From positions 1 to 35,677 of the IMG/VR virus record IMGVR_UViG_3300030406_002290: a stretch of 35,677 bases of DNA; one strand, 5' to 3'. Below, piece after piece: positions 6,661 through 14,238 of this stretch. Source of the DNA: a virus. The translations under genes and the position numbers were made by a program. The notes below the pieces were generated by a model that saw only the letters and a program-made list of their open reading frames with translations, searched no databases and was not told the DNA's origin. Numbering within the stretch: the stretch's first letter is position 1; each line of letters starts with the position of its first letter.

Positions 6661-9182
6661 TATGTGGTTTTAACCTCCGTCATTGTCATTGTAACGAGTC
6701 TTGACTGGTCAGGAGCAACATTCCTCGTACTATATACTCTACTAGAAATCATCGAATCTGTGTATCTTAGATTGACGTAGTGAGATGAACCATCGGGATC
6801 TTGTAGCAAAACAAATGGTTCTTTTCTAAGGGTTTCTAAGTCTGACATCACTGATGTTTTTACCTGAGTTGACCTAACTCTCCTCAGTAACATAGACCTT
6901 TTATCTGATACTTTCACAACTGCAGTCCACTTCCTATAGTCAATAGGGTTCCAAGCTGCGTGAAATACCAGTGCGTTTATTCTTGGTGACACACCTGTAT
7001 CATCAGTGGTAAATACTATCTTAAACCTAATACGATCAAAGTTAGTAATTGTGCTGATGTCTGCCGTAACAGTTTGACCAGAGGATGTAAACTTACCTGT
7101 GCTACCAAAGGTTGTCCATCCAGTTGTGTCGTCATCAGTTGTGTCGTCAGTTTTATAAAATACAGTTACAAACTTACTTGAGTCTAAATTTAGTCCATTT
7201 ACTGTAAGTTTTACTGCAGCTTTATTTACATCAGGGTAGTTAAAGTTAATATAAGGTGTGTAAAAGTTTCCTGTAAGAGGGTGCTCTGTAATACTGTTTA
7301 GTGAAGGATTTTCGTTTCTGATAGGCATTCTAAGCCTAAATGACCTTGGTTCACGATTGTTGTCAGAATCTGCACTATCATCATTTATGTTGTTGCCAAG
7401 CACAAAGAGACTCATTCTTTCTGAACCCTTAAATTTACCCATGCTTTCTATTTCAGAAACTTCAAAGCTAGCAATAGTGTGTGCTACATCTTCGGGCCTA
7501 GATCCGGGTTCTTCTTGTTGTGTTCTTACAGACAATAGCTTTACTGTCTTTGATATGTTTGCTCCTGCGAATGAGAATGGGAAAGTGTAGGGGAAACCAG
7601 CAGACTCGGACTCTAAGTCGTCAGCCAAGGCGACAAAAAGATTATTCCTGTCTTGAGTCATTGCAGTTACTCTTCCACCAAAACCTCTATAAGCAGGAGC
7701 TTTAAATAAATATGACCTGTCTTCAAATAGGTAGGAACCAGAGAAGCTACCAAAAGATATTTTAAAAAAGGCCTGATCACCACCTGCAGCGAATATTGAT
7801 CCACCTCTACCCATAGCTGACTTGAAGTTTGAGTCGTCAGGAAACAGGTTTGCCTCTGGTTGTAAGTCTAAAAATTTAGCAGAAGATCTATCAAACTGAA
7901 AAAGCCCATCTTCTCTTCCAACGTAAATTAGATCATTAGCAGAAAAAAGATTTGTTATATCTCTATCGCTATCTCCACATTGTATTTCTGTAGCAAAATT
8001 GTTTGCATCAGTTGGTGTAGTTGTTACTGCAACTTGGTTTGCTCTTGTTTTAAATAAAGCTAAGTCACCAGATGCGTTTCTTCCTTTTGCAAAAAACTTT
8101 ACATGCCTGCCATTACCAGATGATATGTTAGATGGATTTTGCCAAGTTGTACCATTTGCAGAAAAGATATATGTTTCACTCTCACCTCTTGCTGCATAAA
8201 GATTGCCATCAAAAGATTCTAAATCTGTAATAGAGTGTGAGTCATCGAGATAGACAATATTCCATTTTTCATTTGTGTCATCCCATTTGTATATTGCTCT
8301 TGAACATGCAGCATAAATATTACCTTCAAATTCTTGAGGCTGAGTCCATTCTGCTCCACCCTCTGGGAAAACAGCAACATCATCTAATGCAAACTCATCA
8401 CCACTTGTAGATAAAAGTATTCTTACTTTTAGGGTGGTTGCGTCTGCTGCCACTGTATGCTCAACAGATGCAAATGTAAATGAGCTTGTATTTGTAATTG
8501 CAGATGACGATGAAGATCCAGAAGAATCAACAAGCTGTATTTTTGCATTTCCTGATCCTGATACTCTTCTTAAATAACAATGTGCAAAAAACTTTTTTCT
8601 ATTCTCAGAACCACTTATATCTTCTTTGAAAAAATCGTTAAATGTAATTTCTTGTTCTATATATCCATTATTAGAACTTGCAGTTACAACAACACCCCTG
8701 TTGCCACCTTTGACGTAAGTTGATGATGATGAAGCACTTGCATTTGTTGAATCCCAATCTGTAAGATCGTATTCGCTGTTTGCATTAAGTTTTTCAAATC
8801 TTCCGTTAGATATAAGTACATCTGTCTCATCTTGCTGATAGCCCAAAACAAGCTCTCCTCTAAACATAGACAGCACATTCTCACTGTAACCATACCTTGC
8901 CCTAGCTCTGTTCGCTTCTGTCGCTGTACCGAAACGTGTGATAGTTGCAGCACCAAATCCCCTGTGCCATGTATCTTGATCTAATACTAAACCTATGTCG
9001 GGAGATTGTTGCTGATAGTTTGCAGAATCACTAACTTGTCTTGGAGGTGCAGGTGAAACGTGCTCAGTTTTCCAACCTCCCGGCACAGAACTATTATCTT
9101 TATACAAAGTAAGACCAACCTTATTAGTAGATCCGTCTGATTTACTTATTACGATATCTGCGTTCTGTGGTGCTGTTGACAC
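6660..9182 (-). CDS. Large tail protein with propeller-like repeats and a carbohydrate-binding-like module (GTG start)
   Basis: The 840-residue protein starts at a GTG that overlaps the upstream TAG. Residues about 125-272 form a jelly-roll candidate: it opens with NGRFE and TDWDS and closes with EFALDDVAVF, the pattern of CBM4/9-type carbohydrate-binding modules. From about 280, repeated blades such as GNIYAACSRAIYKWDD, GNLYAARGESETYIFS and LIYVGREDGLFQFD suggest a beta-propeller. The C-terminal part is beta-rich. A propeller-containing protein of this size after the adaptor-like gene resembles the nozzle (tail tube B) protein of T7-like phages, such as T7 gp12 at about 790 residues. That homology is inferred from order and fold, not shown by sequence. 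Confidence 0.75.
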   Translation of the reverse strand: MSTAPQNADIVISKSDGSTNKVGLTLYKDNSSVPGGWKTEHVSPAPPRQVSDSANYQQQSPDIGLVLDQDTWHRGFGAATITRFGTATEANRARARYGYSENVLSMFRGELVLGYQQDETDVLISNGRFEKLNANSEYDLTDWDSTNASASSSSTYVKGGNRGVVVTASSNNGYIEQEITFNDFFKEDISGSENRKKFFAHCYLRRVSGSGNAKIQLVDSSGSSSSSAITNTSSFTFASVEHTVAADATTLKVRILLSTSGDEFALDDVAVFPEGGAEWTQPQEFEGNIYAACSRAIYKWDDTNEKWNIVYLDDSHSITDLESFDGNLYAARGESETYIFSANGTTWQNPSNISSGNGRHVKFFAKGRNASGDLALFKTRANQVAVTTTPTDANNFATEIQCGDSDRDITNLFSANDLIYVGREDGLFQFDRSSAKFLDLQPEANLFPDDSNFKSAMGRGGSIFAAGGDQAFFKISFGSFSGSYLFEDRSYLFKAPAYRGFGGRVTAMTQDRNNLFVALADDLESESAGFPYTFPFSFAGANISKTVKLLSVRTQQEEPGSRPEDVAHTIASFEVSEIESMGKFKGSERMSLFVLGNNINDDSADSDNNREPRSFRLRMPIRNENPSLNSITEHPLTGNFYTPYINFNYPDVNKAAVKLTVNGLNLDSSKFVTVFYKTDDTTDDDTTGWTTFGSTGKFTSSGQTVTADISTITNFDRIRFKIVFTTDDTGVSPRINALVFHAAWNPIDYRKWTAVVKVSDKRSMLLRRVRSTQVKTSVMSDLETLRKEPFVLLQDPDGSSHYVNLRYTDSMISSRVYSTRNVAPDQSRLVTMTMTEVKTT

Positions 9183-10507
9183 TATACTGCTCCTTTGAAC
9201 AGAGGCATAGCTGCCATCTGGCCTCTACCCTGTTCTGCCAAGTTTCTGTAGTGTGCGTATCTTCTCTGTGCAGCGTTAAGGTCGGTCACATCTAACTGAT
9301 CCAAGTCTTGCTGAAACCAAAGCATTGCAGCGTGAGCATAGAGTATTCTGAGTTGATCGCCTTCTATTTCCATAGTGTCTGATCCTGTTGATACGGATGA
9401 AAGGACACCCATGCCCTTCACTCTTAATGTTCTGTCTTTCTCTGTAGCAGAGTTTCTTAAAATAATTTCGTCACCCTCTTCTCTCCATGACATGATTGGG
9501 TGACCTGTTAGTCTAGGTATCTCACTTTGACCTGCAGTAACTATTATTTCGTCTGCATAAAAAACAAACGCATCAGAGTCACTTGTTACATGGAGTCCTA
9601 CTTTTATACTTGTGCCTAAGTCTTTTGCATCTAGTGTGTGGGTAAGTCTTTCCCAACCACCACCAGAGTGAGTTGTACCTGTTGATATACTGTCGCTGTC
9701 TATCTGTATTGCTGCAGATATTCTGCTTGCAGTTTTTGAGTAAACATATATTCCTACGTTTATCTCTTCACCTTGATAGTTAGTTCCGTCTGGTACAGTA
9801 AGCAAAGCCGTGTTTACAGCACTAGCTTGTACCTGAAACCTTGCAGAGTTTGTCCCTGCAAAAACCATATAGTTATCTGGAGCTGTTGTTTCTGACTCCT
9901 GAGATATGCTTGTGAAGTTTGAGTTTACCCAGTCTGCAGGTGTAGTTGAGTCTGTCCATGTTTCAAAGTCACAGTTAAGTGTTTGCACAATATTGTTTGC
10001 AAAGCTCTTCGCATCTATCCTTGGTTCTTCAAATATTTGTCTTACAAAGCCTTTTCGTATTGATGTGGGCCTTGCGTACCTATACTGATGACCAGCAAGC
10101 GTAAGCGATAAATCATTTACTTCTTTGTAGAGTCTTGGAAAAACATCTTCTCTTGCATCATTCAACATATCTTTTAACTGTGAAGGATCATATCTGTATA
10201 TTTCAAAAGTAGCCTGTGTGCTGCTATCATTGGTCAAATCAGTACCTGATACAGTAATTGTCCCAGAACTCGCTGTATAGTCCGTCACTAGCCTTACTGT
10301 TTCGTCATTGTTAGCACTTGTAATTCTTATGAAAGTATCATTAAGTGCATCATCATTGGTAAACCCAGAGTCTCTGAGTTCTGTAGATATCACTACAGTT
10401 AATGATCCTGTTGCACCAATAGCAGTTGTAGTAGTAAAAGAACCTACAAATGCACCTATGTACCTTGCAAATCCCGGTAACATTGTGTCTAAAGTAGTTG
10501 TTGCCAC
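9182..10507 (-). CDS. Head-tail adaptor-like protein with inserted carbohydrate-binding-like module (GTG start)
   Basis: This protein has 441 residues and starts at a GTG in a TAGTG overlap. The N-terminal part (about 1-170) contains LKDMLNDAREDVFPRLY and LAGHQYRYARPTSIRKG. The C-terminal part (about 335-441) contains EGDQLRILYAHAAMLWFQQD and is helical. Between them (about 178-325) lies a jelly-roll candidate beginning NCDFETWTDS and PADW, and ending AFVFYADEIIV, similar to CBM4/9-type modules. Split homology around an inserted module is a reasonable reading. The position between the capsid genes and the large propeller protein suggests a head-tail adaptor or tail-tube component. The family is not firmly recognised. 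Confidence 0.7.
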   Translation of the reverse strand: MATTTLDTMLPGFARYIGAFVGSFTTTTAIGATGSLTVVISTELRDSGFTNDDALNDTFIRITSANNDETVRLVTDYTASSGTITVSGTDLTNDSSTQATFEIYRYDPSQLKDMLNDAREDVFPRLYKEVNDLSLTLAGHQYRYARPTSIRKGFVRQIFEEPRIDAKSFANNIVQTLNCDFETWTDSTTPADWVNSNFTSISQESETTAPDNYMVFAGTNSARFQVQASAVNTALLTVPDGTNYQGEEINVGIYVYSKTASRISAAIQIDSDSISTGTTHSGGGWERLTHTLDAKDLGTSIKVGLHVTSDSDAFVFYADEIIVTAGQSEIPRLTGHPIMSWREEGDEIILRNSATEKDRTLRVKGMGVLSSVSTGSDTMEIEGDQLRILYAHAAMLWFQQDLDQLDVTDLNAAQRRYAHYRNLAEQGRGQMAAMPLFKGAV

Positions 10508-10968
10508 TATACTGGTATCTCCTGTGTTTTACCTGTGTCTAGATCAACCCTAATTTTTAAGGGCCTAGTCAAACCACTGGTTTCTGTTTTCATAAAAAGA
10601 TAATCTGTAGCAACGTGCTTTCCTGCATTATCAGTTACTTTAAACTGTTGCATCACAGGCATTCTACTAGCCATCTTGTTTACAGCCATCTTAAGTTTGT
10701 GTTCTTCTACAGATGAACCATTGTCTTGTTCTCTCTGCTTACGAACTTCCTCGTAAACCCTTTGACCTGCTTTAGTATCGCTTGAATGTTTGTTTGCTAA
10801 ATCACCTGCAATCTGTGCGTGTGACTCAACATCACCATATCCAATCTTACCTTCAGGGATTACCATCTTCATTTTTCTGCCGTTTTTCTCAACAGTGTGT
10901 TCTGAGACAGCAATCTCGGGTTTATCTCTAAAAATATTATTATTGTTAGACTTAGTATACTTTCCCAT
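10507..10968 (-). CDS. Hypothetical virion-module protein (153 aa)
   Basis: The product is 153 residues, hydrophilic and rich in Lys, Asn and Glu, starting MGKYTKSNNNNIFRDK. It has a helical centre (AGQRVYEEVRKQREQDNG) and a C-terminal beta segment, LKIRVDLDTGKTQEIPV. No known motif is seen. It starts in a TAATGGG overlap with the 100-aa gene upstream and ends in a TAGTG overlap with the adaptor-like gene. Its place within head-to-tail genes suggests a minor head or connector protein. Confidence 0.7.
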   Translation of the reverse strand: MGKYTKSNNNNIFRDKPEIAVSEHTVEKNGRKMKMVIPEGKIGYGDVESHAQIAGDLANKHSSDTKAGQRVYEEVRKQREQDNGSSVEEHKLKMAVNKMASRMPVMQQFKVTDNAGKHVATDYLFMKTETSGLTRPLKIRVDLDTGKTQEIPV

Positions 10969-11270
10969 TATTTACTAATTTTAATGCCGTGAAACCCACT
11001 GTGGTCCACACCATAAGCTATATTTAAAACTGCACTTGTGCTTGTGTCTCTAATCATTTGTATTTGATCTAGAGTATCTTCACCATAAATCTCTAAAAAT
11101 TCTCCATTAGTAACGAGAACTCCGTTTGTTCCTGTTGGTGCTGTACCATCATGTCTTACTCTAATTGCTGCTGTTTCTATACTTGCAACTGCATAGTTAG
11201 TGCCATCTGGAACTGTTAGAGATACGGCTGTGCCTGCTACTGTTTTGTTTACTTCGCTTCCAAAAGCCAT
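10968..11270 (-). CDS. Small head-decoration-like protein (100 aa)
   Basis: This 100-residue, beta-rich protein has segments NKTVAGTAVSLTVPDGTNYA and AAIRVRHDGTAPTGTNGVLV, which look like a small jelly-roll or barrel. Proteins of this size with IRVRHDGT.PT..NG motifs are common near phage capsid genes, and decoration or head-completion functions are usual guesses. SD AAGGAG lies 7 nt before ATG 11270. The structured element at 11284-11338 lies just upstream, so its translation or mRNA level may be regulated by that fold. The role is inferred. Confidence 0.7.
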   Translation of the reverse strand: MAFGSEVNKTVAGTAVSLTVPDGTNYAVASIETAAIRVRHDGTAPTGTNGVLVTNGEFLEIYGEDTLDQIQMIRDTSTSAVLNIAYGVDHSGFHGIKISK

Positions 11271-11283
11271 GTTTTCTCCTTAT

Positions 11284-11338
11284 GTAGTGAGGACCACGGG
11301 AATTAAATTTCCGTAACTTTAACTCTGGCCCTCACCAC
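11284..11338 (-). other. Strongly structured intergenic element
   Basis: Positions 11284-11296 pair with 11326-11338 (11 of 13 pairs, two A/C mismatches). Directly inside, 11297-11302 pairs with 11308-11313 (six pairs including one G-U, 5-nt loop), leaving 11314-11325 as a bulge. In the leftward transcript the element follows the 129-aa gene and ends about 13 nt before the ATG at 11270. There is no U-run, so it is not a standard intrinsic terminator. An RNase processing or stability element, or translation control, is possible. Confidence 0.55.
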
Positions 11339-11351
11339 AACTATTCATTTA

Positions 11352-11741
11352 TTATGCGTCAGATCCAGCTATGCCAATCCATCCGTTAGTCGCACCTGTC
11401 CAATAGCACAGAGCAGTTTCGTTTTGGGTTGGAGTCATAATTGTACCTGTAGTAGATGAACCATTCCATCCTCTCACAGTGATTACTTCGCTACCATCAG
11501 CAGTGTTGCTGATTACAAAGAATCCACTTTGAGCATCAACGTATCTATCTGTACCTGCATCACCCGTACCTTCAGAGTTAATGTCTGTAGTAAGAGTTCT
11601 CATGTCAGGAAGATCCACGTTTCTTGCAGAACCTCCGGGGTCTAAAAACTGATATTTAGAGTCTGTGACTGCTAAAGTTTTAGCTCCAGATAGAGTCTCT
11701 GCGTTTGATGATTCATACTTGTTACCCATAGTGTTACTCAT
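11352..11741 (-). CDS. Capsid decoration or fibre-like beta protein (129 aa)
   Basis: The 129-residue product starts MSNTMGNKYESSNAETLSGA, followed by KTLAVTDSKYQFLDPGGSAR and then NVDLPDM. The layout of a Leu/Thr strand, a d.kyq.LDP..g.R.v.LP motif, a FFVISNTADGSEVITVR strand pair and a Trp-rich end (YWTGATNGWIG) is that of a small beta-sandwich found in phage head-decoration or fibre segments. It lies two genes after the capsid gene, which favours head decoration. The protein is soluble with no signal peptide. The family is not named with certainty. Confidence 0.7.
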   Translation of the reverse strand: MSNTMGNKYESSNAETLSGAKTLAVTDSKYQFLDPGGSARNVDLPDMRTLTTDINSEGTGDAGTDRYVDAQSGFFVISNTADGSEVITVRGWNGSSTTGTIMTPTQNETALCYWTGATNGWIGIAGSDA

Positions 11742-11753
11742 CTTTTAAGTCTC

Positions 11754-12116
11754 CTATTTTTTTTCAAGTTTATCTAGTATTGGTTTCTCCGTTTCCATCT
11801 TGGGGAGCTGCTCTTTCGTCTTAGATGCTTCAACCTTTGCAGGGAGCTTCATAAGACCACCTTTCTCAAGATACCCAACGATGCTTTCTGGAAACATCCG
11901 AGCTCTTGTTTTATCATACCGAACATTTTTTCCATTTAAGGAATGTGTTGGCAGATATATGTAAGCCATAGTAGGATCATTTTCAGTCCATTCAGGTTCG
12001 GGAAGTTCCGAAAGTTTATTGTCCTTAAGATGTTTCTCAAGAACCTCTTTCGCTTTGTTCTCAAACTTGATTAGTTTTATGATGGTTTCCCATCGGCCTG
12101 TAATTTCAGTAGTCAT
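11754..12116 (-). CDS. Hypothetical head-module protein (120 aa)
   Basis: The product is 120 residues, starts MTTEITGRWETIIKLIKF and is helical at the N-terminus. A central part (TMAYIYLPTHSLNGKNVRYD) could be a beta hairpin, and the tail is charged (KPILDKLEKK). It starts in an ATGA overlap with the upstream 107-aa gene. No domain is recognised. Position after the capsid gene suggests a minor head protein or completion factor. Confidence 0.65.
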   Translation of the reverse strand: MTTEITGRWETIIKLIKFENKAKEVLEKHLKDNKLSELPEPEWTENDPTMAYIYLPTHSLNGKNVRYDKTRARMFPESIVGYLEKGGLMKLPAKVEASKTKEQLPKMETEKPILDKLEKK

Positions 12117-12436
12117 TTCTTTCTACCTCTCCTACCTCGTCTTCGTTTCCCAGCTTTAACCTGACTGTCAGGAGCAACCCTATCAGTCTCGCCGGAAGAC
12201 GGAGAACCAATGATTTCGTTTTTTGTTTTTACGAAGGCAGGTATCCACTCACCTGTGAATACCAACTTGTTGTCTACGATCTTAGATTTTCTCTTCAACT
12301 TAGTAAGATAATGACCTGCCATTTCAGTTTTTATCCTAAACGGATCTCCAGTAACAGAGTCATACAACACTGTGTACAGATGATCGTCATTACTTTCTAT
12401 ATGTTTAACGAAATAATCTTGTGATTGCGTAGTCAA
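12113..12436 (-). CDS. Hypothetical protein with basic tail, downstream of capsid (107 aa)
   Basis: This 107-residue protein has a mixed alpha/beta body (YFVKHIESNDDHLYTVLYD, then FRIKTEMAGHYLTKLKRKSK) and a highly basic C-terminus (KAGKRRRGRRGRKK). The tail could contact DNA or acidic partners. It lies 8 nt after the major capsid gene and overlaps the next gene by 4 nt, so it is very likely expressed with the capsid module. The function is unknown. Confidence 0.65.
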   Translation of the reverse strand: MTTQSQDYFVKHIESNDDHLYTVLYDSVTGDPFRIKTEMAGHYLTKLKRKSKIVDNKLVFTGEWIPAFVKTKNEIIGSPSSGETDRVAPDSQVKAGKRRRGRRGRKK

Positions 12437-12444
12437 TTAGCCTC

Positions 12445-13341
12445 CTATAGTGCGTCTGCTGCACCTATCATTTCAACACCCCAAGGATCAGCTACTTCAG
12501 CTTCTCCCCATTCACCAACCATAACCATTTCAGTACCTCTTAGTGAAGCATCTCTTTCTTCTTCAGCTTCCATTTCGTGAGCCATAGCCAAAGCTAGAGC
12601 CTGTGGAACGAAAACTGCACCTTTAGCGTCACCAGAACTATCTCTTCCTAATACACCTGATTGGAATATTGGAACACCGAAAGCTCTTTCGTTTCCTCTA
12701 AAGTAGTTTTGGATTACTTCTGCTGTGATACCTTCTGGGATTGGCTGTGCTGCCATACCAGAACCACCAGCTTGAATGCCAGTTACTTCTTGTACGAATC
12801 TTCTAATTTGTTCTGGGTGCATAACTGCGTTAGGCGTACCCGGAGCCATACCAAAAGATGAGTTGTTATCTGTTTTTAAGAAAGATACTGCACCAGCAAT
12901 ATCTCTGTAAGTTAAGTTACTTCCTGCTGATCCGATTTGGTTTGAAAACCCATCGAAAAGAGTGATAAGGTCGTCTTCAAGTAATCTACCTAAAGCTCCA
13001 CCTTGCACATCTCCAACGTGTGAAAGTATGTCTTCGTTATTTTGTCTTAGTAGTCTGTCAGATACAAAAGTCATTATTCCGTGTTCAGAGCTTGTAATGC
13101 TTGTCACAGTTACTGACAATTGTTGAGGAGCCGTTAAATCAACACCTTCTGATAAGGCTGCTGCATCGTTTCTACCCCAGATAGGGACATTAACTTGCTT
13201 GCTTCCTTGAGGAATGTCGTATCGGCTTACTAGCTGGTTTGTAGGACCAGCAGGCTCTATATTAGATATTGCGTTAGCAATAACGATACTAGATTGGTCT
13301 GATAGACTAGAACTTGACGATAAAGTCAATCCTGTTGCCAT
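12445..13341 (-). CDS. Major capsid protein, HK97-fold type
   Basis: The 298-residue protein builds the icosahedral head. It starts MATGLTLSSSSSLSDQSSIV and has a long N-terminal arm, then VNVPIWGRNDAAALSEGVDL (E-loop region). A helix and central domain follow around DDLITLFDGFSNQIG and AVMHPEQIRRFVQEV. The C-terminal part has RAFGVPIFQSG and GAVFVPQALALAMAHEME, followed by a DPWGVEMIGA segment. This order is typical of HK97-fold phage coat proteins of about 300 residues. A good SD (AGAGGT) precedes ATG 13341. Just upstream is an acidic scaffold gene, and the shared promoter at 14208-14238 would let the pair be made in excess. The maturation mechanism is not evident. Confidence 0.88.
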   Translation of the reverse strand: MATGLTLSSSSSLSDQSSIVIANAISNIEPAGPTNQLVSRYDIPQGSKQVNVPIWGRNDAAALSEGVDLTAPQQLSVTVTSITSSEHGIMTFVSDRLLRQNNEDILSHVGDVQGGALGRLLEDDLITLFDGFSNQIGSAGSNLTYRDIAGAVSFLKTDNNSSFGMAPGTPNAVMHPEQIRRFVQEVTGIQAGGSGMAAQPIPEGITAEVIQNYFRGNERAFGVPIFQSGVLGRDSSGDAKGAVFVPQALALAMAHEMEAEEERDASLRGTEMVMVGEWGEAEVADPWGVEMIGAADAL

Positions 13342-13353
13342 TTTATTTTACCT

Positions 13354-14136
13354 CTATAAAGTTGTGTATCCTTGATTTTTTATTTCACGCTGACCTTTTC
13401 TGAACTGCTCTGCTGTCAAAGATCCTTTTGCCATCTCTGATGCTAGATCAGAAACAGTTGAGAACCTTTTATTTCCAGCTTTAGGAGCACCTTCAGTAGT
13501 AGGTGGTGGAGGTGTTTGTTGAGGAGCTTGCTTTTGAGGTTGTTGTGTTTCTGGATTCTTAAGTTTGGCTAAATTAGAATTTGCTAGTGCAACTAACTCT
13601 TGGTCAGTCATACCAGCGTTTGCACCTTCCCAGAGTCTTTGATCATGTTTTACATCAACATTGACTCCAAGAGCCATTGCTGCACCTTGTGCTGCTGAGT
13701 AAACCTGAGAGAAATCTCTCTGTGGTTGTTGCTCTTGCACAGTTGGTTCAACGGGCTTTTGTGCCTTTTGCTTCCAATATTCAACCTGTTCTTCAGGATC
13801 CATCTGAGATAATCTCTGTTGCTCTAGAGCTTCTTGGTGCTCTTTGTACCCCTTGAGGTCTTCAGCAATGTTTTGTCTTATCTCTTTTAACTGTTGTGCA
13901 GTGTAATTGATTTGGTCTCCTCTGAGCTTATTCATCTCTTTAGAAACTGTATCTCTTATTATCTCTGCAACATCAACTTCCTGTTTAGGCTCTTCCTCTA
14001 CCTTCTCCAGTACCTCTTCCTGTACCTGCTCTTTTACTTGTTCAGAAACCTGTTCAACGATTTCTTGAGCTTTTTCCTCTGCCGTAACATCATTATTTTG
14101 CTCTGAGGCCGTGACCTCGTTTTTATCTGTAGTCAT
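13354..14136 (-). CDS. Capsid scaffolding protein
   Basis: The 260-residue protein is highly acidic and helical. Residues about 15-60 are Glu/Val/Gln-rich (QVSEQVKEQVQEEVLEKVEE), with a predicted coiled coil to about 125. A Gln/Pro-rich linker (QQTPPPPTT) lies near 205-215, and the C-terminal part has a short helical, basic segment (LTAEQFRKGQREIKNQG) that could bind coat protein. This composition, size and position immediately before the capsid gene are typical of scaffolds that template head assembly and are then removed. An SD (AAGGAG) lies 12 nt before the ATG. No protease domain is visible. Confidence 0.82.
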   Translation of the reverse strand: MTTDKNEVTASEQNNDVTAEEKAQEIVEQVSEQVKEQVQEEVLEKVEEEPKQEVDVAEIIRDTVSKEMNKLRGDQINYTAQQLKEIRQNIAEDLKGYKEHQEALEQQRLSQMDPEEQVEYWKQKAQKPVEPTVQEQQPQRDFSQVYSAAQGAAMALGVNVDVKHDQRLWEGANAGMTDQELVALANSNLAKLKNPETQQPQKQAPQQTPPPPTTEGAPKAGNKRFSTVSDLASEMAKGSLTAEQFRKGQREIKNQGYTTL

Positions 14137-14207
14137 TTGAGCCGTAACTCCTTAATTAATTACATTAAATTATTATAAATAATATATTTTATTATCTATA
14201 TATATAT

Positions 14208-14238
14208 ATTATAAACTCTTTCTCTCTCTAAATGTCAA
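14208..14238 (-). promoter_or_regulatory. Leftward promoter of the scaffold-capsid operon, with GA box
   Basis: On the minus strand, TTGACA (14238-14233) overlaps the stop codon of the 1725-aa gene. Downstream are TTTATA at 17-bp spacing (14215-14210) and a perfect TATAAT at 19-bp spacing (14213-14208). The spacer contains TTTAGAGAGAGAAAGAGT, which resembles the GA box in the early promoters. An untranslated leader of about 65 nt, extremely AT-rich, runs to the scaffold ATG. Confidence 0.7.
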
